Part shown: positions 26,105-37,430 of the stretch, piece by piece
Layout: each line of letters begins with the position of its first letter
Numbering within the stretch: the stretch's first letter is position 1
Assembly: GCF_020216525.1 (NCBI RefSeq)
Contig: NZ_JAIWOY010000006.1
Span: forward strand, 1 to 64,000
DNA: 64,000 nucleotides
DNA from: Nocardioides nematodiphilus
GTDB taxonomy: Bacteria; Actinomycetota; Actinomycetes; Propionibacteriales; Nocardioidaceae
Direction: 5' to 3'
The notes under the pieces: model-generated
Told to the model about the DNA's origin: nothing
The model's database searches: none
What the model saw: only the letters and a program-made list of their open reading frames with translations
Made by a program: the position numbers and the translations under genes

Positions 26105-27973
26105 CTATTTCAGGTAGGTGAGACGCTCGGCCGCGCGCTGGGCCAGGGCGGTGAAGTCGCTGTCGGTCATGGTGACCTTGCCCGACGGCACGAATCCGAC
26201 CTGCGCGACGCCCGCGGCCGTGCGCACGATCGCCATCAGATAGGTGACCGACGCGGCCTCGGCGCTGGTCGAGGTCTCGACCTGGACCCGCCAGGCGGTG
26301 AGGTCGCCGGCCGCCGAGCTCGACGTCGTCAGCTTCGTGACATGACTGCCGCGCTCCTTGTCGGAGCAGGCGGCCAGCCTGGTGCGGATCTGCTCGACGA
26401 AGTCGCTCGCCGCCCGTGTCTTGCCGAAGTCGCCGATGGTCTCCGTCAGGCCGAACTGCGGAGCCAGGCCCTTCGCGGTCGGGATCACGAACGAACGGGT
26501 CAGCGCGTTGGTGATGCCGGGCTTGGTGAAGTCGGCGTCGTCGCAGCGGGTGGCCGCGATATTGGTCGTGGCCTTCACCGCCGGGGTGCCGACCCACGGC
26601 TCCTCGACGCCCTGGACCGGCGGGATGTCGGCCTCGTTGATCATCGCGGGCGTCGCGCCCGAGCTCGGCGGGGGTGCGACGGCGGCGGACGGCGTGGTGG
26701 TGCAGGCGCCGGCGTCGGGCAGGGCGCACAGTCGCTGGACGGCCTGGCCGAGCAGCGTCGTCGCGCCGGCGACCGACGGGTCGTCGGCCGGCTTGGACCG
26801 GGCGCCGTGCTTGGCCGCCGCGACCGGCAGCGACCCGGCGACCGCGGTCGTCAGCATGCCCGTCCGGGCCACCCCGACGGTGATCGTGCGCTGCGGGGCG
26901 GTCCAGTCGCGCAGCAGGAGCACGCTGGCCTGGTCGCCCACTCCGGTGACCGTACGGGTGGCGATCAGCTGCACGCGGCTGTCGCGGCAGCCGCCGTACC
27001 AGCCCAGGGTCTTGGCGTACGCCTGCTGGGCGGCGGTCGTCGTCGCCGAGGCCAGCGAGCTCTGCATCGCGGTGTCGGCCTTCTTCTCCCCGGCGAAGGT
27101 GCGCCCGATGACGGCACGGGGATGTGGGTCCGCGAGCGCGGCGCGCTGGCAGGGCAGCTGGACCGCGCTGGTGCGGTCGTCGGACGTGAGGGTGGCGCTC
27201 CAGACACCGCCCAGGGCGGTGCCGATCTGGTCCTGGTCGAGGAGGGTGTCGACCGCGAGGTCGTACCCCTCCGGGGTCTGGCTGGCGGAGGGGCTGTGGC
27301 GCAGGGTCAGGGTCTCGAGGTTCGGCCGGTCGCCGGCGGCGTCGGTGACCGCGAAGCCCGACCCGACGAACGCGGCGACCGCCAGCCCGGCCGCGATCAC
27401 GGTGTGGCTGCGGCGGCGCGCGGAGCCGGCGCGGGTGAGGATGGTCGGCCGCGGCCAGCGGGTGGTCTCGACGGTCTCGGCCATGGAGGCGAAGCAGGGC
27501 AGCACCTCGTGGGGCTGCGCGCCCAGGGCCTCGCCGAAGTCGCGGGTGGCGTTCTGGAGCACCTGGGCCGCGCGTTGCGGGGTGATGCCCACTTCCCGGG
27601 CCACCGTCTCCTCGCTGACGGTTGTCAGGTGTGCCAGCAGCAGGACCCTGCGCTCCTCCAGCGGCAGCTGGCGCAGCGCCTCGATGGTCGCCTGGGCGCG
27701 CTCGTCGCCGTCCTTGGAGCGGTGGAAGTGCGGCACGGAGTGGCGGCGCAGCGCGTAGCGCCAGGCGATGGGTCGCGCCCAGTCCTCGCGCTCGGCGGGC
27801 GTGAGCCGGCCGACCTTGCGCCAGTGGTGCCAGCCGATGATCAAGGCGTCCTGGACGGCCTTGCGGCCTGCGGTCAGGTCGCCGGTGAGGGCCCAGGTCT
27901 GCAGTAACAGGCGGCTGCGGACGTCCTTGTAGAACGTCTCGAAGTCGGCGGCGTGCTGCTGCTTGTCACTCAT
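26105..27973 (-). CDS. Sigma-factor-like protein fused to a membrane helix and two extracellular sensor-like domains
   Basis: A 622-residue fusion. Residues 10-75 resemble sigma region 2 (FETFYKDVRSRLLLQTWALTG...VQDALIIGWHHWRK) but lack the usual acidic DAED core. Residues 100-148 resemble region 4 (LPLEERRVLLLAHLTTVSEETVA, EVGITPQRAAQVL). A membrane helix spans about 189-210. Outside, two modules repeat: Cys275-Cys329 with GD at 346, and Cys477-Cys536 with GD at 556. The start may be ATG 27973 or 27979; neither has a Shine-Dalgarno site. It lies 69 nt upstream of the SigE-like gene on the same strand. A membrane-tethered regulator is inferred; function is unknown. Confidence 0.85.
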   Translation of the reverse strand: MSDKQQHAADFETFYKDVRSRLLLQTWALTGDLTAGRKAVQDALIIGWHHWRKVGRLTPAEREDWARPIAWRYALRRHSVPHFHRSKDGDERAQATIEALRQLPLEERRVLLLAHLTTVSEETVAREVGITPQRAAQVLQNATRDFGEALGAQPHEVLPCFASMAETVETTRWPRPTILTRAGSARRRSHTVIAAGLAVAAFVGSGFAVTDAAGDRPNLETLTLRHSPSASQTPEGYDLAVDTLLDQDQIGTALGGVWSATLTSDDRTSAVQLPCQRAALADPHPRAVIGRTFAGEKKADTAMQSSLASATTTAAQQAYAKTLGWYGGCRDSRVQLIATRTVTGVGDQASVLLLRDWTAPQRTITVGVARTGMLTTAVAGSLPVAAAKHGARSKPADDPSVAGATTLLGQAVQRLCALPDAGACTTTPSAAVAPPPSSGATPAMINEADIPPVQGVEEPWVGTPAVKATTNIAATRCDDADFTKPGITNALTRSFVIPTAKGLAPQFGLTETIGDFGKTRAASDFVEQIRTRLAACSDKERGSHVTKLTTSSSAAGDLTAWRVQVETSTSAEAASVTYLMAIVRTAAGVAQVGFVPSGKVTMTDSDFTALAQRAAERLTYLK

Positions 27974-28079
27974 GGGCATCGACAGATTAGCCGTGTGCGG
28001 GTGACCGTTCCCCATCGTGAGCAGGTCCAGCGGCGCGTCCTCCCCGGACGGCCCATGGGCGCGGGTGAGGATGGTCCCG

Positions 28080-29351
28080 ATGTCCTCCTCGCTCACCTCC
28101 GTCCGCCGCCGTACCGACGCCGAGCTGCGCGCCGATCTCCGGATGCGCCGCCCGTTGGCGCTGGTCGCCACGTTCGGCGGGATCGCGGCGGCCGGCGTCA
28201 CCCTGGCCACGTGCCTGGTGATCGCGGTGGTGGGCTGGTTCCTCACCGACGCCGGTGCGCACGGCGCTCCCTCGGCGGCGCTGCGTGTCGGGGCGCTCGG
28301 CTGGCTCGCCGGGCACGGGTCGGGCTTCGCCGTCCAGGGCGTACGGATCACGGCGGTCCCGCTGGGCCTGACGCTCTTCTGTGCGTGGGTGATCTGGCGC
28401 TTCGGCCTGCGGGTGGGGGAGTCGGTCGCCGAGCACGGTCCCGACCACCACGCCCTCGGCGACGGCGAGCGCGACTGGACGGTCCCGGCGGCGCTCGGCC
28501 TCTTCACCATCGGGTACGTCACCGCAGCCCTCGTCGTCTCCGCGGTCAGCGGCACCGCCGAGACGGCGCCCTCCGACAGCCGGGTGGTGCTCTTCTCGCT
28601 GCTGCTCTGCGTCCTGGTCGGCGGCAGCGGCATCGCCGCGGGCTCGGGCCGGGCCGCGGTCTGGATGGCGCTGCTCCCGCCGATCGCGCGCTCGACGTTC
28701 GCGACCGTACGGATGCTGCTGCTGATCTGGCTGGGCCTGTCCCTCGTGGTCTTCGCGATCGCCTTCCTCTGGGACGGCGACACCGCGCTCAACGTGATGT
28801 CGCAGCTCCATCTCGGCGCCGGACCGGTCGTCCTCTACGTCGCGCTGATGCTGCTGGTCGTGCCCAACGCGACCCTCTTCTCCAGCTCGTACCTGCTCGG
28901 CCCCGGCTTCACCGTCGGCGCGCACACCCTGGTGAGCCCGGCCGCGGTCACGCTGGGACCGGTGCCGATGTTCCCGCTGCTGGCCGCACTGCCGGACGAG
29001 GGCCCCACCCCGTTCTGGAGCCCGTACGTGCTGGCGCTCGCGCCGATCGTCGCCATCGTCGCGGTGGTGCTGGTGCAGCGTCGCCAGCCGACCCTGAGCT
29101 GGGAGCACGGCGCGGTCCGCGGCCTGGCCGCCGGCGTCCTGGCCGGCATCGTGGTCGCGATCCTCGCCGGCCTTGCCGGAGGAGCGGTCGGCCCCGGCCG
29201 GATGGCCGACGTCGGTCCGCTCGCCCTCGACACCCTCTGGCACGCCATCACCTCGTTCGGCGTCGGCGGCCTGCTCGCGGGCGTGGCGATGACCTGGTGG
29301 CAGCGCCGCCACGCCGCTGCTGATCAGGGCAGCGACTCCGCGACGCAGTGA
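28080..29351 (+). CDS. DUF6350-family polytopic membrane protein
   Basis: A 423-residue membrane protein with about ten hydrophobic segments from residue 25 to 410. The sequence and its position immediately upstream of purN match the actinobacterial DUF6350 family, which has no established function. The ATG at 28080 is favoured: GAGG lies 9 nt upstream. GTG 28017 and ATG 28071 are in frame and cannot be ruled out. It is divergent from the sigma-sensor fusion gene with about 100 bp between. Confidence 0.8.
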   Translation: MSSSLTSVRRRTDAELRADLRMRRPLALVATFGGIAAAGVTLATCLVIAVVGWFLTDAGAHGAPSAALRVGALGWLAGHGSGFAVQGVRITAVPLGLTLFCAWVIWRFGLRVGESVAEHGPDHHALGDGERDWTVPAALGLFTIGYVTAALVVSAVSGTAETAPSDSRVVLFSLLLCVLVGGSGIAAGSGRAAVWMALLPPIARSTFATVRMLLLIWLGLSLVVFAIAFLWDGDTALNVMSQLHLGAGPVVLYVALMLLVVPNATLFSSSYLLGPGFTVGAHTLVSPAAVTLGPVPMFPLLAALPDEGPTPFWSPYVLALAPIVAIVAVVLVQRRQPTLSWEHGAVRGLAAGVLAGIVVAILAGLAGGAVGPGRMADVGPLALDTLWHAITSFGVGGLLAGVAMTWWQRRHAAADQGSDSATQ

Positions 29352-29414
29352 GCGCGGCCTCCGAGCGTGCTCGAGCGTGCGGAGCGAGCAGGTAGAGCCA
29401 CCCGTCAGCGTGGC

Positions 29415-29420
29415 TAGACT
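29415..29420 (+). promoter_or_regulatory. -10 box for leaderless purN transcript
   Basis: TAGACT lies 7 nt before the purN GTG at 29428. An inverted repeat AGCCAC/GTGGCT (29396-29415) overlaps its first base and could be an operator. Confidence 0.55.
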
Positions 29421-29427
29421 GCGCCGC

Positions 29428-30036
29428 GTGACCGCTCGCCTCGTCGTCCTCGTCTCCGGTTCCGGCACCAATCTCCAGGCCCTGATCGACGCCTGCGCAG
29501 ACCCGGCGTACGGTGCCTCGATCGTCGCCGTCGGCGCCGACCGCGACGCGATCCTCGGTCTCGAGCGCGCCGACCGGGCGGGCATCCCGACCTTCGTCGC
29601 CAAGGTCGGCGACTTCACCTCCCGCGACCGCTGGGACGAGGCGCTGGCCGACAAGGTCGCGGCCTTCGAACCCGACCTCGTCGTCTCGGCCGGTTTCATG
29701 AAGCTGCTCGGCCCCGCGTTCCTGGCCCGCTTCGGCGGCCGCACGATCAACACCCACCCGGCCCTGTCGCCGAGCTTCCCCGGCATCCACGGCCCCGCCG
29801 ACGCCCTCGAGTACGGCGTCAAGGTCACCGGGTGCACCCTCTTCGTCGTCGACGAGGGTGTCGACACCGGGGTGATCGTCGCCCAGACGGCCGTCCCCGT
29901 CGAGGACGACGACACCGTCGAGGTGCTGCACGAGCGGATCAAGGTCGCCGAGCGCTCGATGCTGGTCGACACGGTCGGCCGGATGGCCCGTGAGGGCTTC
30001 GCCGTCGAGGGTCGTCGGGTTCGCTTCGGCGCTTGA
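29428..30036 (+). CDS. purN: Phosphoribosylglycinamide formyltransferase
   Basis: A 202-residue GAR transformylase that uses 10-formyl-tetrahydrofolate in step 3 of purine synthesis. It shows LVSGSGTNLQALID (phosphate/GAR binding), the folate and catalytic segment INTHPALSPSFPGIHG with catalytic Asn-His, and the late Asp in VDEGVDTGVIVAQ. The GTG at 29428 gives the usual start (TARLVVLVSGSG); upstream extension residues are not family-like. The gene is probably leaderless. It precedes the ZTP riboswitch and purH, completing a purine and one-carbon block. Confidence 0.95.
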   Translation: MTARLVVLVSGSGTNLQALIDACADPAYGASIVAVGADRDAILGLERADRAGIPTFVAKVGDFTSRDRWDEALADKVAAFEPDLVVSAGFMKLLGPAFLARFGGRTINTHPALSPSFPGIHGPADALEYGVKVTGCTLFVVDEGVDTGVIVAQTAVPVEDDDTVEVLHERIKVAERSMLVDTVGRMAREGFAVEGRRVRFGA

Positions 30037-30044
30037 TGCCTCGG

Positions 30045-30050
30045 TAGGCT
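30045..30050 (+). promoter_or_regulatory. -10 box ahead of the ZTP riboswitch
   Basis: TAGGCT places transcription start near 30057, just at the 5' end of the riboswitch core, giving purH its own regulated promoter only 10 nt after purN. Confidence 0.45.
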
Positions 30051-30052
30051 GC

Positions 30053-30122
30053 GGTCATCACGACTGGCGCGGGTGGGTGACCACCGGGGAGTGTGTTGAT
30101 CGGCATCGTCCGCCTGGGTGCC
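30053..30122 (+). ncRNA. ZTP (pfl) riboswitch ahead of purH
   Basis: Three conserved blocks of the pfl/ZTP motif are present in order and spacing: GACTGGCG (30062-30069), ACCACCGGGGAG (30080-30091) with its GGTG stem partner at 30073-30076, and CGCCTGGG (30111-30118). The motif senses ZMP/ZTP, intermediates that build up when 10-formyl-tetrahydrofolate is short, and turns on purH and folate one-carbon genes. Here it precedes purH and folD, the expected targets. The purH start is 32 nt downstream. Confidence 0.9.
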
Positions 30123-30153
30123 GTCCTTCTTTCAACGACCAGCAGGAGTCGAC

Positions 30154-31758
30154 GTGGCCGGACAGCAGGACCGAATCCAGATCAAGCGGGCGCTGGTGTC
30201 CGTCTTCGACAAGACCGGTCTCGACGACCTGGTCAAGGGCCTGCACGAGGCCGGGGTCGAGCTCGTCTCCACCGGCGGCTCGGCCGCCCTCATCGAGTCG
30301 CTCGGCCTCCCGGTGACGAAGGTCGAGGACCTGACCGGCTTCCCCGAGTGCCTCGACGGCCGCGTGAAGACGCTGCACCCGCGCGTCCACGCCGGCATCC
30401 TGGCCGACCGCCGCCTCGACGACCACGTCGCCCAGCTCTCCGAGCTCGGCGTCGAGCCGTTCGACCTGGTCGTGGTCAACCTGTACCCGTTCGCCGCGAC
30501 GGTCGCCGCCGGCGGCACCGTCGAGGAGATCATCGAGAAGATCGACATCGGCGGCCCGTCGATGGTCCGCGCCGCCGCCAAGAACCACCCGTCGGTCGCG
30601 ATCGTCACCGACGGCGCCGACTACGCCCGGACGGTCGAGGCCGCGCAGGGCGACGGCTTCTCGTACGAGGAGCGCAAGGTGCTCGCCACCAAGGCGTTCG
30701 TGCACACCGCCACCTACGACGTGGGCGTCGCCTCCTGGTGCAGCTCGGTCCTCACCGACTCCTCGAAGGACGCCGAGGGCGTCTCGACCGGCTTCCCCGC
30801 CTGGATGGGCGGCACCTGGGAGAAGAGGTCGATCCTGCGCTACGGCGAGAACTCCCACCAGTCGGCGGCGCTCTACGTCACCGGCGGCTCCGGCGACTCG
30901 CTGGCCACCGCCGAGCAGCTGCACGGCAAGGAGATGTCGTACAACAACTACGTCGACACCGAGGCGGCGCTGCGCGCGGCGTACGACCACGGCGACCAGC
31001 CGACGGTGGCGATCATCAAGCACGCCAACCCGTGCGGCATCGCCGTCGGTGCCGATGTCGCCGAGGCCCACCGCCGCGCCCACGCCTGCGACCCGGTCTC
31101 CGCCTTCGGCGGCGTGATCGCGACCAACACCCCGGTGTCCGTCGCGATGGCCGAGCAGGTCGCCGAGGTCTTCACCGAGGTCATCGTGGCCCCGGGCTAC
31201 GAGGACGGCGCGGTCGAGGTCCTGCAGGGCAAGAAGAACATCCGGATCCTCAAGACCGGCGGCCACGGCGGCACCGGCACCGAGATCCGCCAGATCAACG
31301 GCGGCCTGCTCGTGCAGGAGGCCGACCAGTTCCAGGCCGAGGGCGACGACCCGGCCAACTGGACGCTCGCCACCGGTGAGGCCGCTGACGAGGCGACCCT
31401 CGCCGACCTCGCCTTCGCCTGGCACGCGGTCCGCGCCGCCAAGTCCAATGCGATCCTGCTCGCCAAGGGCGGCGCCGCCGTCGGCATCGGCATGGGCCAG
31501 GTCAACCGCGTCGACTCCTGCAAGCTCGCCGTCGAGCGCGCGAACACCCTCGTCGAGGGCGAGGAGCGTGCGGCCGGCTCGGTCGCGGCCTCCGATGCGT
31601 TCTTCCCGTTCGAGGACGGCCCGCAGATCCTGATCAACGCCGGCGTGAAGGCGATCGTGCAGCCCGGCGGATCGGTCCGCGACGAGCTGACCATCGAGGC
31701 ATGCAAGAAGGCCGGCGTCACGATGTACTTCACCAACACCCGCCACTTCTTCCACTGA
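30154..31758 (+). CDS. purH: Bifunctional AICAR transformylase / IMP cyclohydrolase
   Basis: A 534-residue enzyme for the last two steps of IMP synthesis. The N-terminal IMP cyclohydrolase (MGS-like) half has [20 protein letters not shown], and [15 protein letters not shown]. The C-terminal AICAR formyltransferase half has [35 protein letters not shown] and the closing [14 protein letters not shown] 30154 is chosen because CAGGAG lies 5 nt upstream. It is controlled by the ZTP riboswitch and followed by folD after 21 nt. Confidence 0.97.
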   Translation: MAGQQDRIQIKRALVSVFDKTGLDDLVKGLHEAGVELVSTGGSAALIESLGLPVTKVEDLTGFPECLDGRVKTLHPRVHAGILADRRLDDHVAQLSELGVEPFDLVVVNLYPFAATVAAGGTVEEIIEKIDIGGPSMVRAAAKNHPSVAIVTDGADYARTVEAAQGDGFSYEERKVLATKAFVHTATYDVGVASWCSSVLTDSSKDAEGVSTGFPAWMGGTWEKRSILRYGENSHQSAALYVTGGSGDSLATAEQLHGKEMSYNNYVDTEAALRAAYDHGDQPTVAIIKHANPCGIAVGADVAEAHRRAHACDPVSAFGGVIATNTPVSVAMAEQVAEVFTEVIVAPGYEDGAVEVLQGKKNIRILKTGGHGGTGTEIRQINGGLLVQEADQFQAEGDDPANWTLATGEAADEATLADLAFAWHAVRAAKSNAILLAKGGAAVGIGMGQVNRVDSCKLAVERANTLVEGEERAAGSVAASDAFFPFEDGPQILINAGVKAIVQPGGSVRDELTIEACKKAGVTMYFTNTRHFFH

Positions 31759-31779
31759 TCGGCCGAGGGGACACTGCTG

Positions 31780-32643
31780 ATGACTGACCAGAAGAAGGCT
31801 CAGAGGCTCGACGGCTCCGCGACCGCGAAGGCGATCAAGGAGGAGCTGCGCGTGCGCGTGGCGGCCCTGCACGCGCGCGGCATCAAGCCCGGCCTCGGCA
31901 CGATCCTGGTCGGCAACGACCCGGGCTCGACCTGGTACGTCGCGGGCAAGCACAAGGACTGCGCCGAGGTCGGCATCGAGTCGATCCGCGTCGACCTGCC
32001 CGAGACCGCGACCCAGGACGAGATCGAGGAGGCCGTCCGGGCCCTCAACGAGGACCCGGCCTGCACCGGCTACATCGTCCAGCTGCCGCTGCCCAAGGGC
32101 ATCGACGAGAACCGGGTCCTCGGGCTGATCGACCCGGCCAAGGACGCCGACGGCCTGCACCCGACGAACCTCGGCTGGCTGGTCCTCGGCGAGGACGCCC
32201 CGCTGCCCTGCACCCCGTACGGCATCGTCGAGCTCCTGCGTCGTCACGGCGTCGAGCTCAACGGCGCCGAGGTCTGCGTCGTCGGTCGTGGCGTCACCGT
32301 CGGTCGCCCGCTGGGCCTGCTGCTCACCCGTCGCTCGGAGAACGCCACCGTCACGCTGTGCCACACCGGCACGCGCGACCTGGCCGCGCACACCCGCAAC
32401 GCCGACATCGTCGTGGCTGCCGCCGGCGTGCCCGGCATCATCACCGGCGACATGATCAAGCCGGGCGCCGCTCTCCTGGACGTGGGCGTCTCGCGCGTCG
32501 ACGGCAAGATCGCCGGCGACCTGCACGAGTCGGTCTGGGACGTCGCCGGCTGGGTCTCGCCCAACCCCGGCGGGGTCGGCCCGATGACGCGCGCGATGCT
32601 GCTGTCGAACATCGTCATCAACGCCGAGAAGGCGAACGCGTAA
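31780..32643 (+). CDS. folD: Methylenetetrahydrofolate dehydrogenase / methenyltetrahydrofolate cyclohydrolase
   Basis: A 287-residue bifunctional enzyme supplying 10-formyl-tetrahydrofolate for PurN and PurH. It shows the catalytic Lys region [18 protein letters not shown], the [11 protein letters not shown] segment, [11 protein letters not shown], and the NADP site [16 protein letters not shown], ending in the signature [15 protein letters not shown]. It shares the purH riboswitch transcript and is followed after one base by the DUF3017 gene. Confidence 0.97.
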   Translation: MTDQKKAQRLDGSATAKAIKEELRVRVAALHARGIKPGLGTILVGNDPGSTWYVAGKHKDCAEVGIESIRVDLPETATQDEIEEAVRALNEDPACTGYIVQLPLPKGIDENRVLGLIDPAKDADGLHPTNLGWLVLGEDAPLPCTPYGIVELLRRHGVELNGAEVCVVGRGVTVGRPLGLLLTRRSENATVTLCHTGTRDLAAHTRNADIVVAAAGVPGIITGDMIKPGAALLDVGVSRVDGKIAGDLHESVWDVAGWVSPNPGGVGPMTRAMLLSNIVINAEKANA

Positions 32644-32644
32644 C

Positions 32645-33052
32645 TTGGCCTCTGTGACTCCTCTCGAGGACGGCTCGACGCGCGAGCCTCAGCCGGATGC
32701 GCACCCTGAGGTGACTCAGGGCGCTCCGGCTGAGCCGGTCGCGCCGCCGCTGGCCCTCGTGGAGGAGGACGAGGAGCCGCGCCGCTACCCCTCGACCCTC
32801 GGCGGCATGATCTACCTGCTCGTCCTCGCCGTGATGTTCGCAGCGCTGCTGGTGGTCGCCCTGGGGCACTGGCGGGGAGGAGTGCACATCCTCGCCGGCT
32901 CACTCGTCGCCGCGGCGATCCCGCGCGCGCTGCTCAAGGAGCGCGACGCCGGCATGCTCGGGGTCCGAGGCCGGTGGTTCGACGTGGCGCTGCTGGTGAG
33001 CGTCGGCGCGGCGATGTGGTTCCTCGCCACCACCATTCCCGCTCAGGGCTAG
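32645..33052 (+). CDS. DUF3017-family membrane protein
   Basis: A 135-residue protein: an acidic/Pro-rich cytosolic N-terminus (1-50) followed by three hydrophobic segments (about 55-72, 80-94 and 112-129) with LKERDAGMLGVRGRW between the last two. DUF3017 proteins occupy this place after folD in many actinobacteria; function unknown. The start may be TTG 32645 or GTG 32654. Stop and start spacing (1 nt and 2 nt) suggests one transcript folD-DUF3017-lipoprotein. Confidence 0.78.
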   Translation: MASVTPLEDGSTREPQPDAHPEVTQGAPAEPVAPPLALVEEDEEPRRYPSTLGGMIYLLVLAVMFAALLVVALGHWRGGVHILAGSLVAAAIPRALLKERDAGMLGVRGRWFDVALLVSVGAAMWFLATTIPAQG

Positions 33053-33054
33053 GC

Positions 33055-33717
33055 GTGCGCCGCCTGGCGGTCGTCCTGTCGGCCGGTGCGCTCGCTCTCG
33101 CCGGATGCGGGACCGGCGCGAAGCCGTACCCGCCCACGGGGATCGACGAGCTGGTCATCCCGATGCCGTCGCCTCGTGCGACGCACTTCGTGGACCGGAT
33201 CGACAACGTGTGGCTGCCGCTGACGCCGGGTCGGGCGTGGACGTACGACGTGCGCCGCACCGGCTACCCCGACGCGGTCCGGACGGTGCGGGTCCTCGGC
33301 GATCCCGTCGAGGTCGACGGCGTCTCGGCCACCGCGGTCAGCACCACGACCGTGCGGCCGGGGGAGCGGCCCGACGCGTGGACCGACTACTACGCCCAGG
33401 ACACCCGCGGGAACGTGTGGTGGCTCGGGCGCGCCGACCTGTGGCAGGCGGGCCGCGAGGGTGCCCGGGCCGGTCTGGTGATGGCCGCCGAGCCGCGCCT
33501 GGGTGACGGCTACCGGGCTGCGTACGAGAAGGGCGTCGTCGAGGACGTCGTCACCGTCGCCGGCCTCGTCCGCGACCAGCCGGATCCCACGGTCACCCTC
33601 GAGTGGGCCAGCGCGCTCAGTCCCGGCTCCCAGCAATGGGACACCTACCGCAGCGGCGTCGGGTTGGTGGACCGGCTCGATACCGGTACGGGGGAGCAGG
33701 AGGTGCTCCGCCCATGA
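33055..33717 (+). CDS. Putative lipoprotein
   Basis: A 220-residue exported protein. It opens with a type II signal peptide: RR, then a hydrophobic run and the lipobox LAGC (Cys18). The mature part is a beta-rich soluble domain (WLPLTPGRAWTYDV near 57, VEVDGVSATAV, then WTDYYAQDTRGNVWWLG). I do not recognise a named family. The start is GTG, 2 nt after the DUF3017 stop, so it depends on the upstream transcript. It ends 13 nt before a bidirectional terminator. Confidence 0.82.
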   Translation: MRRLAVVLSAGALALAGCGTGAKPYPPTGIDELVIPMPSPRATHFVDRIDNVWLPLTPGRAWTYDVRRTGYPDAVRTVRVLGDPVEVDGVSATAVSTTTVRPGERPDAWTDYYAQDTRGNVWWLGRADLWQAGREGARAGLVMAAEPRLGDGYRAAYEKGVVEDVVTVAGLVRDQPDPTVTLEWASALSPGSQQWDTYRSGVGLVDRLDTGTGEQEVLRP

Positions 33718-33730
33718 CGCGCAACCGCAC

Positions 33731-33778
33731 GGAGGACCGCCGAGTCCGCACCTACAGGTGCACGCTCGGCGGTCCTCC
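33731..33778. terminator. Bidirectional terminator between lipoprotein and aquaporin genes
   Basis: A 14-bp stem (GGAGGACCGCCGAG with CTCGGCGGTCCTCC) encloses an inner GCACCT/AGGTGC hairpin. It lies between convergent stop codons. Confidence 0.85.
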
Positions 33779-33792
33779 GGGTGGGTTCGGCG

Positions 33793-34866
33793 TCAGGGCT
33801 GGTCGATGGGGCGCCACTGCTGCGCGGCGTAGTCCCAGCGCCAGCCGTCCTGCTCGATGACCGGCAGGTCCTCGATGGACTGCGGGGTCGGCTGGGGAGA
33901 GCCGGGTGCGGCCGCGGCCTGCGGGCCGTGCTCGTGCAGGTGGCCGTGGCCGGTGCCCGGGACCGGGGCGGTCGCGCCCGTCTCGGGGCCGCCCCAGCCC
34001 TGCTGGCCCCAGCCGGCGTACTCCGGCGTGGTGCCCGCCGCCGTGCGGGCCGGGAGGATGAGGCCCGAGCCGGGGACCGGCTCGTCGACGCGACCGAAGA
34101 TCAGCGGGTACGTGATGCCGGCGACGGCACCGCCGACCAGCGGGGCGAGGATGAAGAGCCAGAGCTGGCCGATGGCGTGGCCGCCGGAGAAGAGCGCCGG
34201 GCCGATGGAGCGGGCCGGGTTGACCGAGGTGCCGGTGGCCGGGATCGCCACGAAGTGGATCGCGGTCAGCGCCAGGCCGATCGCGAGCGGCGCGGCGGCG
34301 CTGTACGGGTTGCGGTCGTCGGTGGTGCCGAGGATGACCCAGACGAAGACCGCCGTCAGGATCAGCTCGAGCACGAAGGCTGCCCACCAGGCGTAGCCGC
34401 CGGGACCGCCGCCGAACGTGTTCGCACCCAGACCCATCCGGGTCGAGTCGAAGCCGGCGTAGCCGTTCGCGACGATCCACAGCGCGAAGGCGCCCAGGAT
34501 CGCGCCGACGACCTGGGCGGCAGCGTAGAGGCCCGCCGTGACCCAGGAGATCCGGCCGCTGATCGCGGCGCCGACCGAGACGGCGGGGTTGAAGTGGCCG
34601 CCGGAGACGCGGCCGAAGGCGTAGACGGCGACCACGATCGCGATGCCGAAGGAGAGGCCGACGGTGGTGATGAACGCCAGGTCCGTGCCCTGCGCCCGCC
34701 CGCCGGCGACCCAGATCGTCGCGAAGACCGCGGAGCCGCAGCCGAGCAGCACCAGGATGAACGTGCCGATCACCTCTGCGGCGAGCTTCTGCCGCAACGT
34801 CGGCTCCGTCGCGCTCTCCGCTCCGTGGATCTCCACGGCTGCTGCATCGCCGTTGTTGTCGGTCAT
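33793..34866 (-). CDS. Aquaporin (MIP family) with long C-terminal tail
   Basis: A 357-residue channel. Six membrane helices span about residues 30-260 with both NPA boxes intact: GGHFNPAVS (NPA 93-95) and GTSVNPARS (216-218). The sequence around the boxes is like water-selective AqpZ. An unusual tail of about 95 residues follows, with a His-rich GHGHLHEHG stretch and a closing DGWRWDYAAQQWRPIDQP. ATG 34866 is preferred over 34872 because GAGGGG lies 6 nt upstream. A TAGGCT box on the minus strand (34913-34918) may be its promoter. Confidence 0.9.
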   Translation of the reverse strand: MTDNNGDAAAVEIHGAESATEPTLRQKLAAEVIGTFILVLLGCGSAVFATIWVAGGRAQGTDLAFITTVGLSFGIAIVVAVYAFGRVSGGHFNPAVSVGAAISGRISWVTAGLYAAAQVVGAILGAFALWIVANGYAGFDSTRMGLGANTFGGGPGGYAWWAAFVLELILTAVFVWVILGTTDDRNPYSAAAPLAIGLALTAIHFVAIPATGTSVNPARSIGPALFSGGHAIGQLWLFILAPLVGGAVAGITYPLIFGRVDEPVPGSGLILPARTAAGTTPEYAGWGQQGWGGPETGATAPVPGTGHGHLHEHGPQAAAAPGSPQPTPQSIEDLPVIEQDGWRWDYAAQQWRPIDQP

Positions 34867-34940
34867 CGCCATCCCCTCGTCCGTCCACTCATCTGTTTGC
34901 AGAGTCTTTGGCAGCCTAGCCCTTTCGAGGGGCCGCCTGA

Positions 34941-37217
<2,277 letters not shown>

Positions 37218-37255
37218 TCGACGCCCGGTCGTTCTGATCGGATTCACCGCCTCAC

Positions 37256-37288
37256 CCGGTGCCCCGGCCGACCCGGCCGGGGCACCGG
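37256..37288 (+). terminator. Terminator of icd
   Basis: CCGGTGCCCCGGCC pairs with GGCCGGGGCACCGG around GACCC, 38 nt after the icd stop, followed by CCATTTCG. Confidence 0.85.
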
Positions 37289-37430
37289 CCATTTCGCCCG
37301 GCCTCGTTGCGCGCGGCCTCGCTGTGCGCGATCGCGACACATTGATCGCGGCGGGCCGGTGAGTTCCGCGTGCGGCGCCGGTACGTACTCGTGCAGGCTC
37401 GCCCGAGCCTCCCGTACCGAGGAGACCACC

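Noticed and set aside
29352..29427. Second riboswitch or leader before purN
   Set aside because: Only a short AGCCAC/GTGGCT repeat is present and a leaderless promoter explains the region.
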